A DNA stretch of 64,000 bases from UBA12481 sp942493265 (GCA_942493265.1 OW818688.1:5084001-5148000); one strand, 5' to 3'; counted from the stretch's first letter, positions 16,575 through 26,153 are shown. Notes: generated from the letters alone by a model not told the origin. Made by a program: numbers and translations.

Positions 16575-18836
16575 TCAGAATTTCGCTCTTAATTGAATGG
16601 TGATATTTCTCGGCGGACCAATATCTCCGGGTCGGCCAATATATTCTTTATTAAGTAAATTCCTGGCAATCAGGTTAATCCTGAAAGTTTTTGTGACATT
16701 CACGGCTACCCTTAAATCCATGATTAACCAGGAAGAATTATTATCATTCCGGTAATCCGGATATCCCGGCAGGAAAAGGTTACCGGTAAAGGCATCAGTG
16801 AAAACATTGTCGACATTCACCATTTTACTGGTATATCTGAATCCTGCCCCTATCAGGATCCGTTTCATTTCAGCCTCAACGTCAGCCTTTAATGCATGCT
16901 TGTGCCGGTACTTGAGTATCCAGGCGTCAGGATCGGATCCTCCGGCAGCCATTTTATCAATATCTATGGGCTGCATAAAAGTATATCCTGAAGCAACCCT
17001 CAAAACAACCTGACCGTAAGCCGCCTCGCCGGCAATTGTCAGCTCGGCCCCGGTGATCCGGGCATTTCCGATATTGAGGGCTTTAAATCCAAGATACTTG
17101 AAACTGGGCACCTTTATGGTATCGGGCAGATACATTCCAAAGGTATACTCGATCATTTCGTTGTATCGGGTCTGAAAAAGCGCGAGATCGGCAAACCCCT
17201 TCCATTTCCCGATGGAGAATCCCTGCTTGACACCGATTTCAGCGCTCCATCCCTTTTCAGGTTGCAGGCCGGGGTTCGGGAAGATCTTCAGTCCGCCCAC
17301 CTCGGCGCTTGCAAACTTCTCAGCCAGGGAAGGAAAACGGTAACCCTGCCCGATGGAACCCCTGAGAAATGTTGCCCGCGTAACCTGATAGTTCACACCG
17401 GTACGCAAAACCGGCAATGCATTGTAAAACTCCCCGTCGAGCATGTTCATTTCCCATCGCACTCCCCCGGATAGCTTGATCTTTTCACCCAGCCGTGCAT
17501 CCAACTGCGAATAAGCGGCATAATTGGCCGAAATGTGGTCGTCGAAAAAATTTGCAACGATTTTCGAACTGGTTAAGGAGGTCCCGCTCGACCAAACCAT
17601 CCCGTTACGAAAATTCTTCTGGTACCGGTAATCCGCGTAAAGGGTTCTCGAATTGCTATTTTTGGTAGAATCCGCATTTACATTACCCAGGGTAAAGAGC
17701 CTGGTTTTCAGTGTGTGCTTTCCGCCCTTTTTCGTCAGGTATTCAATATAGGGATCAAAATTATACCTGATCCCCGAATAGGGGGCATAGGATACCGGGT
17801 TCTGCCGGTATGCACCGGAATCGGCATTTTGCCACAATAAAAAGTCTGAGGCATGAATGTACATCAGGCTGCCGGATAATCCCGCAGATAATCCCTGCAC
17901 CTTTTTAAACCGGTAACGGAGATTTAAATTTCCCCGTCCGCGCTTCTCCCATTCTCCCTCACGGTATCCGTTGTCCTGAAAATAATTACCACTCACCATG
18001 ACATCGAGATTACCGATTTTCCGGAGATGCGTAAAGGTGCCCCCTCCAAAAACCGGTGTTTGATCCCACCAAACCATTTCTTTACGCATGGGCTTCAGAT
18101 AGCCTCCTCCAAAGAGGGTCACTTCGGTTTCAGGCTTATCGCCGGGAAACCGGTTGCGCAGATGTATGACCCCGTTTAATGCCGATGAGCCATATAAAAC
18201 CGACGATGCGCCTTTGACTACCTCTACCTGGTTAATATTTTCAACCGGGAGGTAATTCCATTTGATATCACCTGCATCCCCGGCAATCATTGGCATATCA
18301 TCAACCAGCATCAATACCCGGCTGCCGGCACCATAACTGTAACCGCTTCCTCCACGGATACTTGCCTGGCCGTCGAGGATATTGATTCCCGATGTCTTTT
18401 CCAGGATCATATCCAGTGAGGTGATATTCTGATTGGATAACTGACGTGCTTTCAACACTTCCATCGAAACGGTAACGTCTGAAAATTTCTGTTCATAGCG
18501 TCCGGCGCTCACCACCACCACATCCAGCACATTAACAGCCTCCATCATGTTCACATTTAATTCAAAGGATTCACCTTTTTTGATATCAACAGCCTTAGTA
18601 ATGCTTTCATATCCAAGGAAGTAAAAAGATATCCGATGCTGCCCCGGCGTTAGGATAAGCCGGTAAGCGCCCGAGCTGTCGGATATGGTACCGAGGGTGC
18701 CGTCGTTGGCGATATCTACGGCCGTCATGGGCAACCCTGATTTTCCATCGGTTACTTTTCCCCGTAAAACTGCACTCTCCTGCCCTGATGCCGATAAGGC
18801 CAGGCATAGGAAAAATATGGATGCGATGCCTCTCAT
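16575..18836 (-). CDS. TonB-dependent outer-membrane receptor
   Basis: 753 residues. It has a signal peptide ending at about residue 18 (SASGQ), then a carboxypeptidase-regulatory-like domain (about 24-105, LRGKVTDGKSGLPM). A plug domain (about 110-225) follows, with IRGGSGYSYGAGSRVLMLVD and VEVVKGASSVLYGSSALNGV. A 22-stranded barrel ends in RNLLNKEYIGRPG and a C-terminal Phe (QLRAKF). The size and plug motifs fit the BtuB/colicin-receptor type and not the 1000-residue SusC type; there is no SusD gene beside it. It starts 1 bp after the PKD lipoprotein stop, so the two are translated together and may form a complex. The transported ligand is unknown. The neighbouring sugar genes suggest a glycan, but a metal chelate or corrinoid is also possible. 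Confidence 0.9.
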   Translation of the reverse strand: MRGIASIFFLCLALSASGQESAVLRGKVTDGKSGLPMTAVDIANDGTLGTISDSSGAYRLILTPGQHRISFYFLGYESITKAVDIKKGESFELNVNMMEAVNVLDVVVVSAGRYEQKFSDVTVSMEVLKARQLSNQNITSLDMILEKTSGINILDGQASIRGGSGYSYGAGSRVLMLVDDMPMIAGDAGDIKWNYLPVENINQVEVVKGASSVLYGSSALNGVIHLRNRFPGDKPETEVTLFGGGYLKPMRKEMVWWDQTPVFGGGTFTHLRKIGNLDVMVSGNYFQDNGYREGEWEKRGRGNLNLRYRFKKVQGLSAGLSGSLMYIHASDFLLWQNADSGAYRQNPVSYAPYSGIRYNFDPYIEYLTKKGGKHTLKTRLFTLGNVNADSTKNSNSRTLYADYRYQKNFRNGMVWSSGTSLTSSKIVANFFDDHISANYAAYSQLDARLGEKIKLSGGVRWEMNMLDGEFYNALPVLRTGVNYQVTRATFLRGSIGQGYRFPSLAEKFASAEVGGLKIFPNPGLQPEKGWSAEIGVKQGFSIGKWKGFADLALFQTRYNEMIEYTFGMYLPDTIKVPSFKYLGFKALNIGNARITGAELTIAGEAAYGQVVLRVASGYTFMQPIDIDKMAAGGSDPDAWILKYRHKHALKADVEAEMKRILIGAGFRYTSKMVNVDNVFTDAFTGNLFLPGYPDYRNDNNSSWLIMDLRVAVNVTKTFRINLIARNLLNKEYIGRPGDIGPPRNITIQLRAKF

Positions 18837-18837
18837 G

Positions 18838-19776
18838 CTAATCTTGCTTGCTGATATAGGTCAGGTGAAAAAGGTAGGCCGGAATCGACCAGGCATTTAC
18901 ATCAGGATAATAACCGCATATAAACACGGCAACGTACATTCTCTCTTCAGTGATTTCCTTGATAATGAATTTCCTGGTGGATGGATAATCGAGAACCCCG
19001 AAAAATGCCCCGTCAGAGAGTGTTACCCACTTTTTCCCGGAAATGGTTTTGTTTTCATGAGGAGCCGGCACCTCGGTTCCCAATGGATTATTGATGGCGT
19101 CAACAACAAGATCCTCCTCATGAAGTGTCCAGGAAGCATTCGCCGGCGGTGTAAAAGTTCCGCCGTAAATGCTCAGATTATTACTCTCATTTCCATAATC
19201 AACTATATTGCCGATCAGTGCACCGTAAAGACCAGATGTGAGTGCAATTCCATTTTTCACATCCATCTGGTAGCGCCCGTCTGCATAGAAGGTGAATTCA
19301 TTGTCGTATTCATCTTCGAGGCCCAGTTCAACCAGCATATTATCCACTGCCGGAAGCATCACGGTCATGGAATTATCAACCGCACTGGCCCCGTCATTAC
19401 CTTCGGTATAACCGGAACTAAGTACCCAGGTTTTGCCTCCGGTTGCGGTCGGGCCACCGGTAAGCAGCTCTGAAACAGAAGGTGCGATTTCGATTTGCCT
19501 GGTGAGTTTGGCTTCGCCACCACGGCCACTGACGGTAAGGGAAACCGTAAAACTTCCTGAACCCAGGTAAACATGCACAGGTGCCTCACTGGTACTGGTG
19601 CTGTTATCCCCAAAATCCCATAACCAGGTATCAGCATTACTCACCTCAGCAGTGAACGTTACACTGTATCCGTCAATTGTGGCTTGAATCCCGCTTATTT
19701 GCGGCTCTTTTGAGCAAGCAACAATTATGGACAGAAGAGCTGAAAACAGGACAAAAAAGAGAAGAATCCTTTTCAT
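18838..19776 (-). CDS. PKD-domain lipoprotein, partner of TonB receptor
   Basis: 312 residues with a lipoprotein signal (IVACS, Cys21). A PKD/Ig-like domain at about 25-105 includes WLWDFGDNSTSTSEAPVHVY, the WDFGD core of PKD folds. The remaining 200 residues, with GGKTWVLSSGYTEG and AFFGVLDYPSTRKFIIKEI, form a domain common in Bacteroidota surface lipoproteins but without an assigned function. It lies 1 bp before the TonB receptor gene, where a SusD-like binding protein would be expected, so I infer a surface substrate-binding role. The sequence does not resemble SusD. Confidence 0.8.
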   Translation of the reverse strand: MKRILLFFVLFSALLSIIVACSKEPQISGIQATIDGYSVTFTAEVSNADTWLWDFGDNSTSTSEAPVHVYLGSGSFTVSLTVSGRGGEAKLTRQIEIAPSVSELLTGGPTATGGKTWVLSSGYTEGNDGASAVDNSMTVMLPAVDNMLVELGLEDEYDNEFTFYADGRYQMDVKNGIALTSGLYGALIGNIVDYGNESNNLSIYGGTFTPPANASWTLHEEDLVVDAINNPLGTEVPAPHENKTISGKKWVTLSDGAFFGVLDYPSTRKFIIKEITEERMYVAVFICGYYPDVNAWSIPAYLFHLTYISKQD

Positions 19777-19856
19777 GGCTGTTGGATTTTTTATTCAAGG
19801 TATACAATTGAATAACACAATCCATCAAAAAAAGTTGTTTTTTAATAGATATCAGC

Positions 19857-20696
19857 CTAATGCCTCCTGAATACCGGAGTATTGTATTGTATAAAATCAG
19901 CCACCAGCCTGGGGGTTTCAATCGTAAAATGGTGTCCCTCCAGCTCCTGCACACCCCTGATGCACGGAATGATGGTGGCAATACCACCCAGCCTGATATA
20001 CCGGTCCACCAGAAGAAAGGTATTCCGGTCAGGCGGAACTACCACATCATTCAATCCGATCATATGAAGAACGGGTACTTTTGCTTTAGCCAACTCATCC
20101 AGATTATCGATTGGGTTATCGCGATAGGCCAGTGCCTCGGTATCATCCTTAAATCCGTACATTTCCTTTACCAGATTCCAGTCGGAGTCGCTTCGTTTGC
20201 CTCCTGTAAATCCTCCCGGCCAGCTTTTAAAATCACATACCGGCGCTTCCGCATAGATGCAGCTGACCTTTTCGGGATAGCGCTTGGCAAAATTGTATAC
20301 GTATAATCCTCCCCGCGATACTGCTTCCAATGCTACTTTCGTGTAGAATTTATGAGTTGTTATCAGGTAATTAAAATACCTGTTCCATACTTCAACAGCT
20401 TGGGGACTGCCAACCAATTCATCTGTATTGATATAGGTAACATAAAAACCTTCCGATAAAAGAATGCTGTCAATATCCGTGTGCCAGTCAGGAAAACGGG
20501 CATTCCAGATCCATGGATTTCCTTCGGCCGGTGTATCCGGACACACTACCCGGCAATTTCGGCCCTCAAACTGAAAATCGTAGCGAACAAAACCCTTCCA
20601 GGAGGATTTAGTGCCGTTAAAATCATTACTGTCCTGACCGGACACCGCGACGGCACCAAAACAGGAAAGGATTAAGAATAATAGTGATCGGATCAT
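19857..20696 (-). CDS. Exported alpha/beta hydrolase
   Basis: 279 residues with a signal peptide (1-20, ending VAVSG-Q). The triad can be read: nucleophile Ser127 in EAVSRGGLY, Asp217 in HMIGLNDVVVPP and His255 or His256 in LEGHHF. The elbow S-R-G-G is unusual because the residue two before Ser is Ala, not Gly. Such enzymes are esterases or acyl-peptide hydrolases. Next to glycan genes, removal of acyl groups from a polysaccharide is a fair inference but unproven. It is the first gene of the minus-strand run, 80 bp before the PKD lipoprotein. Its start region faces the divergent Lgt-like gene across 124 bp that hold a large inverted repeat. Confidence 0.8.
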   Translation of the reverse strand: MIRSLLFLILSCFGAVAVSGQDSNDFNGTKSSWKGFVRYDFQFEGRNCRVVCPDTPAEGNPWIWNARFPDWHTDIDSILLSEGFYVTYINTDELVGSPQAVEVWNRYFNYLITTHKFYTKVALEAVSRGGLYVYNFAKRYPEKVSCIYAEAPVCDFKSWPGGFTGGKRSDSDWNLVKEMYGFKDDTEALAYRDNPIDNLDELAKAKVPVLHMIGLNDVVVPPDRNTFLLVDRYIRLGGIATIIPCIRGVQELEGHHFTIETPRLVADFIQYNTPVFRRH

Positions 20697-20772
20697 GATT
20701 TGAGATTTATATGGATTCCCGGCATTTTGAATTCAGATCTGACGAAAGTATTCTAAAACAGATTCTTCCGGT

Positions 20773-20802
20773 AACATTGTCGCACGAATTTCGTACAATG
20801 TT
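20773..20802. promoter_or_regulatory. Large inverted repeat between divergent operons
   Basis: The arms AACATTGT (20773-20780) and ACAATGTT (20795-20802) are perfect reverse complements. Nested inside, ACGAA (20784-20788) and TTCGT (20790-20794) also pair around a single T, with an unpaired CGC on the left side only. The element ends 18 bp before the ATG at 20821 and lies within the 124-bp gap shared with the hydrolase gene. It could be a dyad operator or a 5'-UTR hairpin. No transcription factor gene adjoins it. Confidence 0.55.
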
Positions 20803-20820
20803 TTATTAATACCATACAGA

Positions 20821-22548
20821 ATGCCAGTTTTCATTCCCTTCGGCTGGTTTTATCTGATCAATCTGTTGATAGGCACGGTTTTCCTAACCGTTTATGGATA
20901 CAGAAAAAAATACCCCTTGTCAACCTGGCTTACGGTAGTTGCCTGCCTGATGCTGCTGTTCATTGCCGGCATAAAACTCATGGGCTATCCGTTCCACAGC
21001 TGGCCGGAACTGATCGCCAATTCCGGCGGGGAGCAAGCGTTTTCAAAGTTTGTTCCCGGAGGTGTTTTATTCTTCATCCTGGGTTTCCTGGCAATTAAAC
21101 GGGTCCTGAAATTCCGGACTTCAGTCATGGATTCCATGATCCTGATAATCCCCTGGATGCTCGTGGTGCAGCGCACCGGCTGCTTTATAAACGGATGCTG
21201 CTTTGGAAAACCTTCCGGTTTGCCCTGGGCTGTTACTTACCCGGCAGGCACTTCAGCTTTTGATTATTATTTGAGCACAGGAACAATTCATTCAGGGGAA
21301 CTCACTACCTGCACCCTTCATCCTGCTCAACTCTATATGGTTCTGGGTGCAATACTCATATGGATAGTTATCCTGAGAACACGACATTTATGGAAATCAC
21401 CCGGAAGCCGGGCCCTGTTCGGCATTCTGCTTCTGGGCATCCTGAGGTTCATCATGGAGTCCTTCAGGGCAACCCCTGTTCAGAAATGGTATGCACAACC
21501 GTTTCTGGGCCTCAACTATCTGCAATGGATAATTGCCCTGCTGGCCATCATTTTTACCGCGGCACTCATCCGTAATGAAAAAATGAAAACTAGCGCCAAA
21601 ACAGAGTTGCCTCTAAATGAAGATCTCTTCCGAACCTCAGTATTGCTGCTGTCAGCGATCTTCCTCCTTTGGAATTTACGCCGGATATTCGAATTCCAGG
21701 AACTTTTGTTATTACAGCTACTGGTTTCAGCTGCGGTGGTGGTCACCGTATATAAAGCCTTGGTTTTCAGCCACACCAGAACCAGCCTGGCCATTGTACT
21801 GATTCTGCTGGTTGCATTTACAACGATGAGCCAGGAGGTTATCAAAACAGAATCTGATTCACTAAAAAACAGTCCGGCATCCAACTGGTTCAATTTCACC
21901 GTTTCAGGCAGTACGGGAAGATATGAGCACCGGATGAGAAATTGCAGTGGTGAGATTTATGACCGCGAGTTGATGAGTCAGACTTCAGGTGGCATAGATG
22001 CCAGTTATCATTACAAAAAGGATGCAAAAAATGAATATGATTTCGGAGTCCGGACCTGGATTTCCGACATCAATAATCTCAGCAACTACCTGGATAGCGG
22101 TTATACTACCTATGGTTTGAATCCCTACGTTAATTATATCAGTCCCGGATTTGCCGCCGGAATGGGTCTGCATGTATACAGATCCGCTTACTGGCCCTAC
22201 ACTGCGCTTTACCGGCCGTCTATATATCTGCGTATCGGACGGGAAAATAATTTCTTTGTCGATGGCGGCCTACTGGATCAGATGCCAGTGAACGGATATT
22301 TGTCATTTTTTCATATCGGGATGGGCTCCGGCTTTAAGACCAATGGGAAAGCCGTTTTGAGAACAGGTGTAGCTTTTAGCGGTTTCGACAACTCGGATAT
22401 TGACGACGATGCAAATTTTTACCTGATGGGGGATTTTCGCCTGGGCGACCGATTTTTTATCAAACCCGGAATCTATTTCGGGAACAAAGCCTTTGGTTCT
22501 CTGGGTCTTTCCTATAACTTCCCATCAACAACCAGGAAATTGAAATAG
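20821..22548 (+). CDS. Lgt-like inner-membrane protein fused to a beta-rich C-terminal domain
   Basis: 575 residues in two dissimilar halves. Residues 1-255 have about seven membrane helices and the prolipoprotein diacylglyceryl transferase signature: QRTGCFINGCCFG (117-129, Arg118), LHPAQLY (166-172) and RFIMESFR (209-216, Glu213). These match the essential Arg and Glu of Lgt, but the HGG motif that carries the catalytic His is replaced by VPGG (78-81). More helices follow to residue 337. The last, RTSLAIVLILLVAFTTMSQE, looks like a signal peptide. Residues 357-571 are rich in alternating aromatic and Gly residues (IYLRIGRENNFFV, FFIKPGIYFG), like an outer-membrane barrel. The fusion is not typical of Lgt, which has about 270 residues, so it is probably not the housekeeping enzyme. 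An internal in-frame TTG at 21760 precedes the signal-like segment. Confidence 0.8.
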   Translation: MPVFIPFGWFYLINLLIGTVFLTVYGYRKKYPLSTWLTVVACLMLLFIAGIKLMGYPFHSWPELIANSGGEQAFSKFVPGGVLFFILGFLAIKRVLKFRTSVMDSMILIIPWMLVVQRTGCFINGCCFGKPSGLPWAVTYPAGTSAFDYYLSTGTIHSGELTTCTLHPAQLYMVLGAILIWIVILRTRHLWKSPGSRALFGILLLGILRFIMESFRATPVQKWYAQPFLGLNYLQWIIALLAIIFTAALIRNEKMKTSAKTELPLNEDLFRTSVLLLSAIFLLWNLRRIFEFQELLLLQLLVSAAVVVTVYKALVFSHTRTSLAIVLILLVAFTTMSQEVIKTESDSLKNSPASNWFNFTVSGSTGRYEHRMRNCSGEIYDRELMSQTSGGIDASYHYKKDAKNEYDFGVRTWISDINNLSNYLDSGYTTYGLNPYVNYISPGFAAGMGLHVYRSAYWPYTALYRPSIYLRIGRENNFFVDGGLLDQMPVNGYLSFFHIGMGSGFKTNGKAVLRTGVAFSGFDNSDIDDDANFYLMGDFRLGDRFFIKPGIYFGNKAFGSLGLSYNFPSTTRKLK

Positions 22549-22644
22549 GGAATCATCACCGGGCCCATCAATCCTTCCTTGGAATTTCAGGAATTACCCC
22601 CTACCTTCACACTCGCAATTCACGTTGCCAATCTGAATATTTTT

Positions 22645-23379
22645 ATGTCAACCGCCTCCGCCTCACGATTATTTAAATCCATTTCCCTTCTCATCTTCCT
22701 GGCTGGCAGCATCCAATCCATGCACGGACAAATTACCTCCGTGCAGATGCTTGGCCACTTTGATGAGATATATCGGGTGGACTCCAGACTTGTCAGCGGA
22801 GATTTTTACCATGACCCCTCACCCAAATCAACCACCGGCCATCGCTTTTTTGGGGAAAAAGAGTGGGAATCCGGATCGGCTGTAATCAGCGGGATTCGCT
22901 TCGATAGTATTTTACTGCGATATGATATCTGCAGCAACAAACTGGTTCTCAATACATCAAATCTCACCCGATCACTTCACCAAATCTCCCTGAATAAGGA
23001 AAATGTCAGCAGCTTTTCAATGGGGGGGAAAAACTTTATCCCCTACCCGCTGCAGGAGCCGGATAAAGAAATCAGCTTTTGTCAAGTTTTGGCATCCGGC
23101 CGCGTAAGCCTACTCCTTCAGCAATCAAAAAATCTGAAAGTTCCAATCAGCGGAAACACAAACTTTGCCTATGAAACAGCTTCTCGTTTGAAATTATTCA
23201 TTGATGGTGAACTAACCGATTATAAGGGAAAGCGAAGCCTGTTCCGGATATATCCGCAATTAAAGGATCAGCTGCAAACGTATAGCCGGACAAGCCATCT
23301 GAGGTTATGGGGTAAAAGAACCGAAGATCATGCCCGGTTGGTCAACTATTGCAATACTTTGCTAACTCCTTCTGAATGA
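22645..23379 (+). CDS. Exported protein of unknown function
   Basis: 244 residues from the ATG at 22645. The frame can be extended to a TTG at 22579, but the ATG gives a good signal peptide (MSTASASRLFKSISLLIFLA, cleavage near SMHGQ). The mature part has no motif I recognise. It reads as mixed alpha/beta, with VISGIRFDSILLRYDIC and a C-terminal basic region. Its stop overlaps the start of the STN-TonB receptor (ATGA at 23376-23379), so it is translationally coupled to it. In many Bacteroidota, STN receptors are preceded by sigma/FecR pairs; this protein has neither an HTH nor a FecR-like layout. A periplasmic accessory role is inferred only from position. Confidence 0.7.
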   Translation: MSTASASRLFKSISLLIFLAGSIQSMHGQITSVQMLGHFDEIYRVDSRLVSGDFYHDPSPKSTTGHRFFGEKEWESGSAVISGIRFDSILLRYDICSNKLVLNTSNLTRSLHQISLNKENVSSFSMGGKNFIPYPLQEPDKEISFCQVLASGRVSLLLQQSKNLKVPISGNTNFAYETASRLKLFIDGELTDYKGKRSLFRIYPQLKDQLQTYSRTSHLRLWGKRTEDHARLVNYCNTLLTPSE

Positions 23380-26153
23380 ACCGACTTTTTGCAATAGCAG
23401 CCTTTTTGCTTGTTTTCGGGACATCCCTCGATGCTCAGAATAAGGAACGCACCATCAGTCTTAATGTCAGCGATTTGCCTTTTATGGAATTCGCCGCTAA
23501 ATTAAGAACCGACTACGGAATTTACATTTATTGTAAACCGGAATGGGTAAGCAAAATCCGGGTCACAGCCAATCGCGACAGCATACAGGTAACCAGTATT
23601 CTCGATTCTTTATTCCGTACGGCCGGCATTAAATACCTGTACAGGGGCAACGGTCAATACTTTGTTACGGGATCAAAACTGATCAGTGAAAACGGCATGA
23701 TGAACCCGGAAGATTACCGGATCAACCGAACCGACAGCTCCCGGTCGGCCTTGCGGCCAGGTCATTTCGGACAAATCTCCTATGAGAAAACAATAAAAAA
23801 AGTAGTCGTCGGAAAGAGCTCAAATAAACAGGGAACCGGTAAATGTTATCTGTCCGGAAGAATATCCAACCATGCTAACGGCGAACCAGTTATCGGTGCC
23901 ACCCTCATGGTTACCGGCACCAATAACGGAATCACTTCAGATGGCCAGGGCACCTATTCCCTGCCGCTCGAATCAGGAAAAACCTTTAATCTCAACGTAT
24001 CTTGTCTGGGTATGGAAACGCAACTGTACCTGGTTGAAATGAACAGCTCAGGCATCCTGAATATTGAAATGGACAGTAAACTGATTGACGTTAAGGAAGT
24101 GGTGATCCGATCAGATAAATTCCAGAATGTCAGAGGCTTGCAGATGGGCTTCCAAAGTGTGGGAGCCCAGGATCTGAAATCCATCCCAATGGTTATGGGA
24201 GAACGCGACATTTTTAAGGTGGCCAACCTGATGCCGGGTGTGCAAACCGTTGGCGAGGGATCCGCAGGGTTTAATGTAAGAGGATCATCTTCTGATCAAA
24301 ACCTGTTCCTGATAAATGAAATTCCCGTGCTCAACACCGGCCATCTGTTTGGCTTCTTTTCTGCCTTTAATTCCGACATGGTGAACGGGTTAAATCTGTA
24401 TAAAAGCAATTTCCCGGTGGAATTCGGAGGCCGGCTGGCATCAGTTTTCGATATTACCACCCGTAAAGGCAACAAAAAGGACTTTGGTGCCAGAGGGAGC
24501 ATCAGTCCGGTAACCGGATCGATACTGGTCGAAACACCAATCGTAAAAGACAAAAGCTCATTCATGTTCAGTGCGCGGTCAACCTATTCCGACTGGATAC
24601 TGGACCGGCTCGACGATGCCGAATTATACAAACGCCAGGGATCTTTCTATGATCTGATGACCGGAATCCACCTGGTAGGAAAAAATAACTCTTCATTGCA
24701 GATATTCGGATATTACAGCAAGGATAAATTTGCCCTGTCAACTACCAATAATTACCGGTATGAGAACCAGGGAGCCTCGGTGATATACGATAAGCGACTC
24801 GGAAATAAATGGAGCATGAAGGCCGCGGCGGTTTTCAGCAATTACATAAATTACCAGGCTAACCGGGAGCAGGCTGCCAAGGCCTTCGATCATCAGTTCA
24901 GGGTACGATCACAGGAACTGAAAGTGAAATTTACCGGCTATCCGGCAGCCCGCCACAGAACAGGATTTGGAGGCGATGTAATTTTGCACAACCTCGACCA
25001 GGGCATCCTAAACCCTTTGGGAACCCTATCACTGTTGTTTCCTGCAAACTTCGGAAAGGAGAGCGGATTGGAATACGCAGCCCATGCTTTCGATGAATTC
25101 ACCGTTACCGACCGGCTTTCCTTGTACATGGGATTGCGATACAGTTTCTTTAATTACCTAGGACCGAACACCTTAAAGCAATACACAGATAACCAGCCAA
25201 TTGAAAGTGAGTTCATCACTGATACACTCACTTACGGGTACGGAAAAACAATAAAACATTACTCCGGTCCTGAATACCGGGCATCATTGAATTATCAGCT
25301 GAATCCTGACCTGTCCCTGAAATTCAGTTACAATAAAATGCGGCAGTATCTTTTCATGCTTTCCAATACCGCATCAGTGGCACCAACCGACCGGTGGAAG
25401 CTGGTTGATCCTTATCTAACACCTCCGGTTGCCGATCAGCTTAGTTTTGGGGTTTATAAGAATTTCAACAACTCATCGATTGAAACCTCAGCTGAGGTCT
25501 ATTACAAGAATGGTCAGAATATCATTGAATATAAGGATCATGCTGATCTCACCTACGATCCGGATATTGAAACGCTGGTTTTGCAGGGAAAGCAGCAAGC
25601 CTGGGGTATTGAGCTCCTGGTGAGGCGAAACTCCGGCCGGCTTACCGGATGGATCAGCTATGCCTGGTCGCGCTCCCTGATTACCGTGAATGGTCCGGAA
25701 TCCTGGCAAAAGATCAACCAGGGAATAACCTATCCGGCCAATTACGATAAACCGCATGCCGTGAACTTTGTCGGTAGTCTGAAAATATCCAGGCGGCTCA
25801 GTATATCCTCCAATATCGTATATAATACCGGTCGGCCCATTACCTATCCCACCGGATATTTCTATGTGAACGGAATGCCGGTCATCAATTACTCCCTCAG
25901 GAATGAATACCGTATTCCCGACTATTTCCGCACCGATATTTCCATGACGATCGAAGGCAATCTGCTGAAAAAGAAATTTGCTCATGGATCGTGGGTGTTT
26001 TCAATCTATAACCTCACGGGCAGGAGAAACGCCTATTCCATCTACTTCGTGAATGAAGACAACGCCATAAAAGGCTATAAACTATCCATATACGGGGCAC
26101 CCATTTTTACGGTAAGCTATCAATTCAAACTGGGCAATTATGCAGTGGAATAA
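23376..26153 (+). CDS. TonB-dependent receptor with STN domain
   Basis: 925 residues. It has a signal peptide (1-20, ending LDAQ) and an STN domain (about 28-95, with FMEFAAKLRTDYGIYIY) of the kind that signals to periplasmic anti-sigma factors. A carboxypeptidase-like domain (about 152-232, LSGRISNHANGEPVIGATLM) follows. The plug (about 255-370) carries FNVRGSSSDQNLFLINEIPV and SNFPVEFGGRLASVFDITTR, then a barrel ends in APIFTVSYQFKLG. The plug wording is that of the receptors usually paired with DUF4249 lipoproteins, and the DUF4249 gene starts 14 bp inside its 3' end. The ligand is unknown. No sigma/anti-sigma pair adjoins, so the STN partner must be elsewhere or the domain has another role. 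Confidence 0.9.
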   Translation: MNRLFAIAAFLLVFGTSLDAQNKERTISLNVSDLPFMEFAAKLRTDYGIYIYCKPEWVSKIRVTANRDSIQVTSILDSLFRTAGIKYLYRGNGQYFVTGSKLISENGMMNPEDYRINRTDSSRSALRPGHFGQISYEKTIKKVVVGKSSNKQGTGKCYLSGRISNHANGEPVIGATLMVTGTNNGITSDGQGTYSLPLESGKTFNLNVSCLGMETQLYLVEMNSSGILNIEMDSKLIDVKEVVIRSDKFQNVRGLQMGFQSVGAQDLKSIPMVMGERDIFKVANLMPGVQTVGEGSAGFNVRGSSSDQNLFLINEIPVLNTGHLFGFFSAFNSDMVNGLNLYKSNFPVEFGGRLASVFDITTRKGNKKDFGARGSISPVTGSILVETPIVKDKSSFMFSARSTYSDWILDRLDDAELYKRQGSFYDLMTGIHLVGKNNSSLQIFGYYSKDKFALSTTNNYRYENQGASVIYDKRLGNKWSMKAAAVFSNYINYQANREQAAKAFDHQFRVRSQELKVKFTGYPAARHRTGFGGDVILHNLDQGILNPLGTLSLLFPANFGKESGLEYAAHAFDEFTVTDRLSLYMGLRYSFFNYLGPNTLKQYTDNQPIESEFITDTLTYGYGKTIKHYSGPEYRASLNYQLNPDLSLKFSYNKMRQYLFMLSNTASVAPTDRWKLVDPYLTPPVADQLSFGVYKNFNNSSIETSAEVYYKNGQNIIEYKDHADLTYDPDIETLVLQGKQQAWGIELLVRRNSGRLTGWISYAWSRSLITVNGPESWQKINQGITYPANYDKPHAVNFVGSLKISRRLSISSNIVYNTGRPITYPTGYFYVNGMPVINYSLRNEYRIPDYFRTDISMTIEGNLLKKKFAHGSWVFSIYNLTGRRNAYSIYFVNEDNAIKGYKLSIYGAPIFTVSYQFKLGNYAVE

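Noticed and set aside
20821..22548. Housekeeping prolipoprotein diacylglyceryl transferase
   Set aside because: The HGG catalytic motif is altered and a 320-residue extension is fused; the name Lgt would overstate what is seen.
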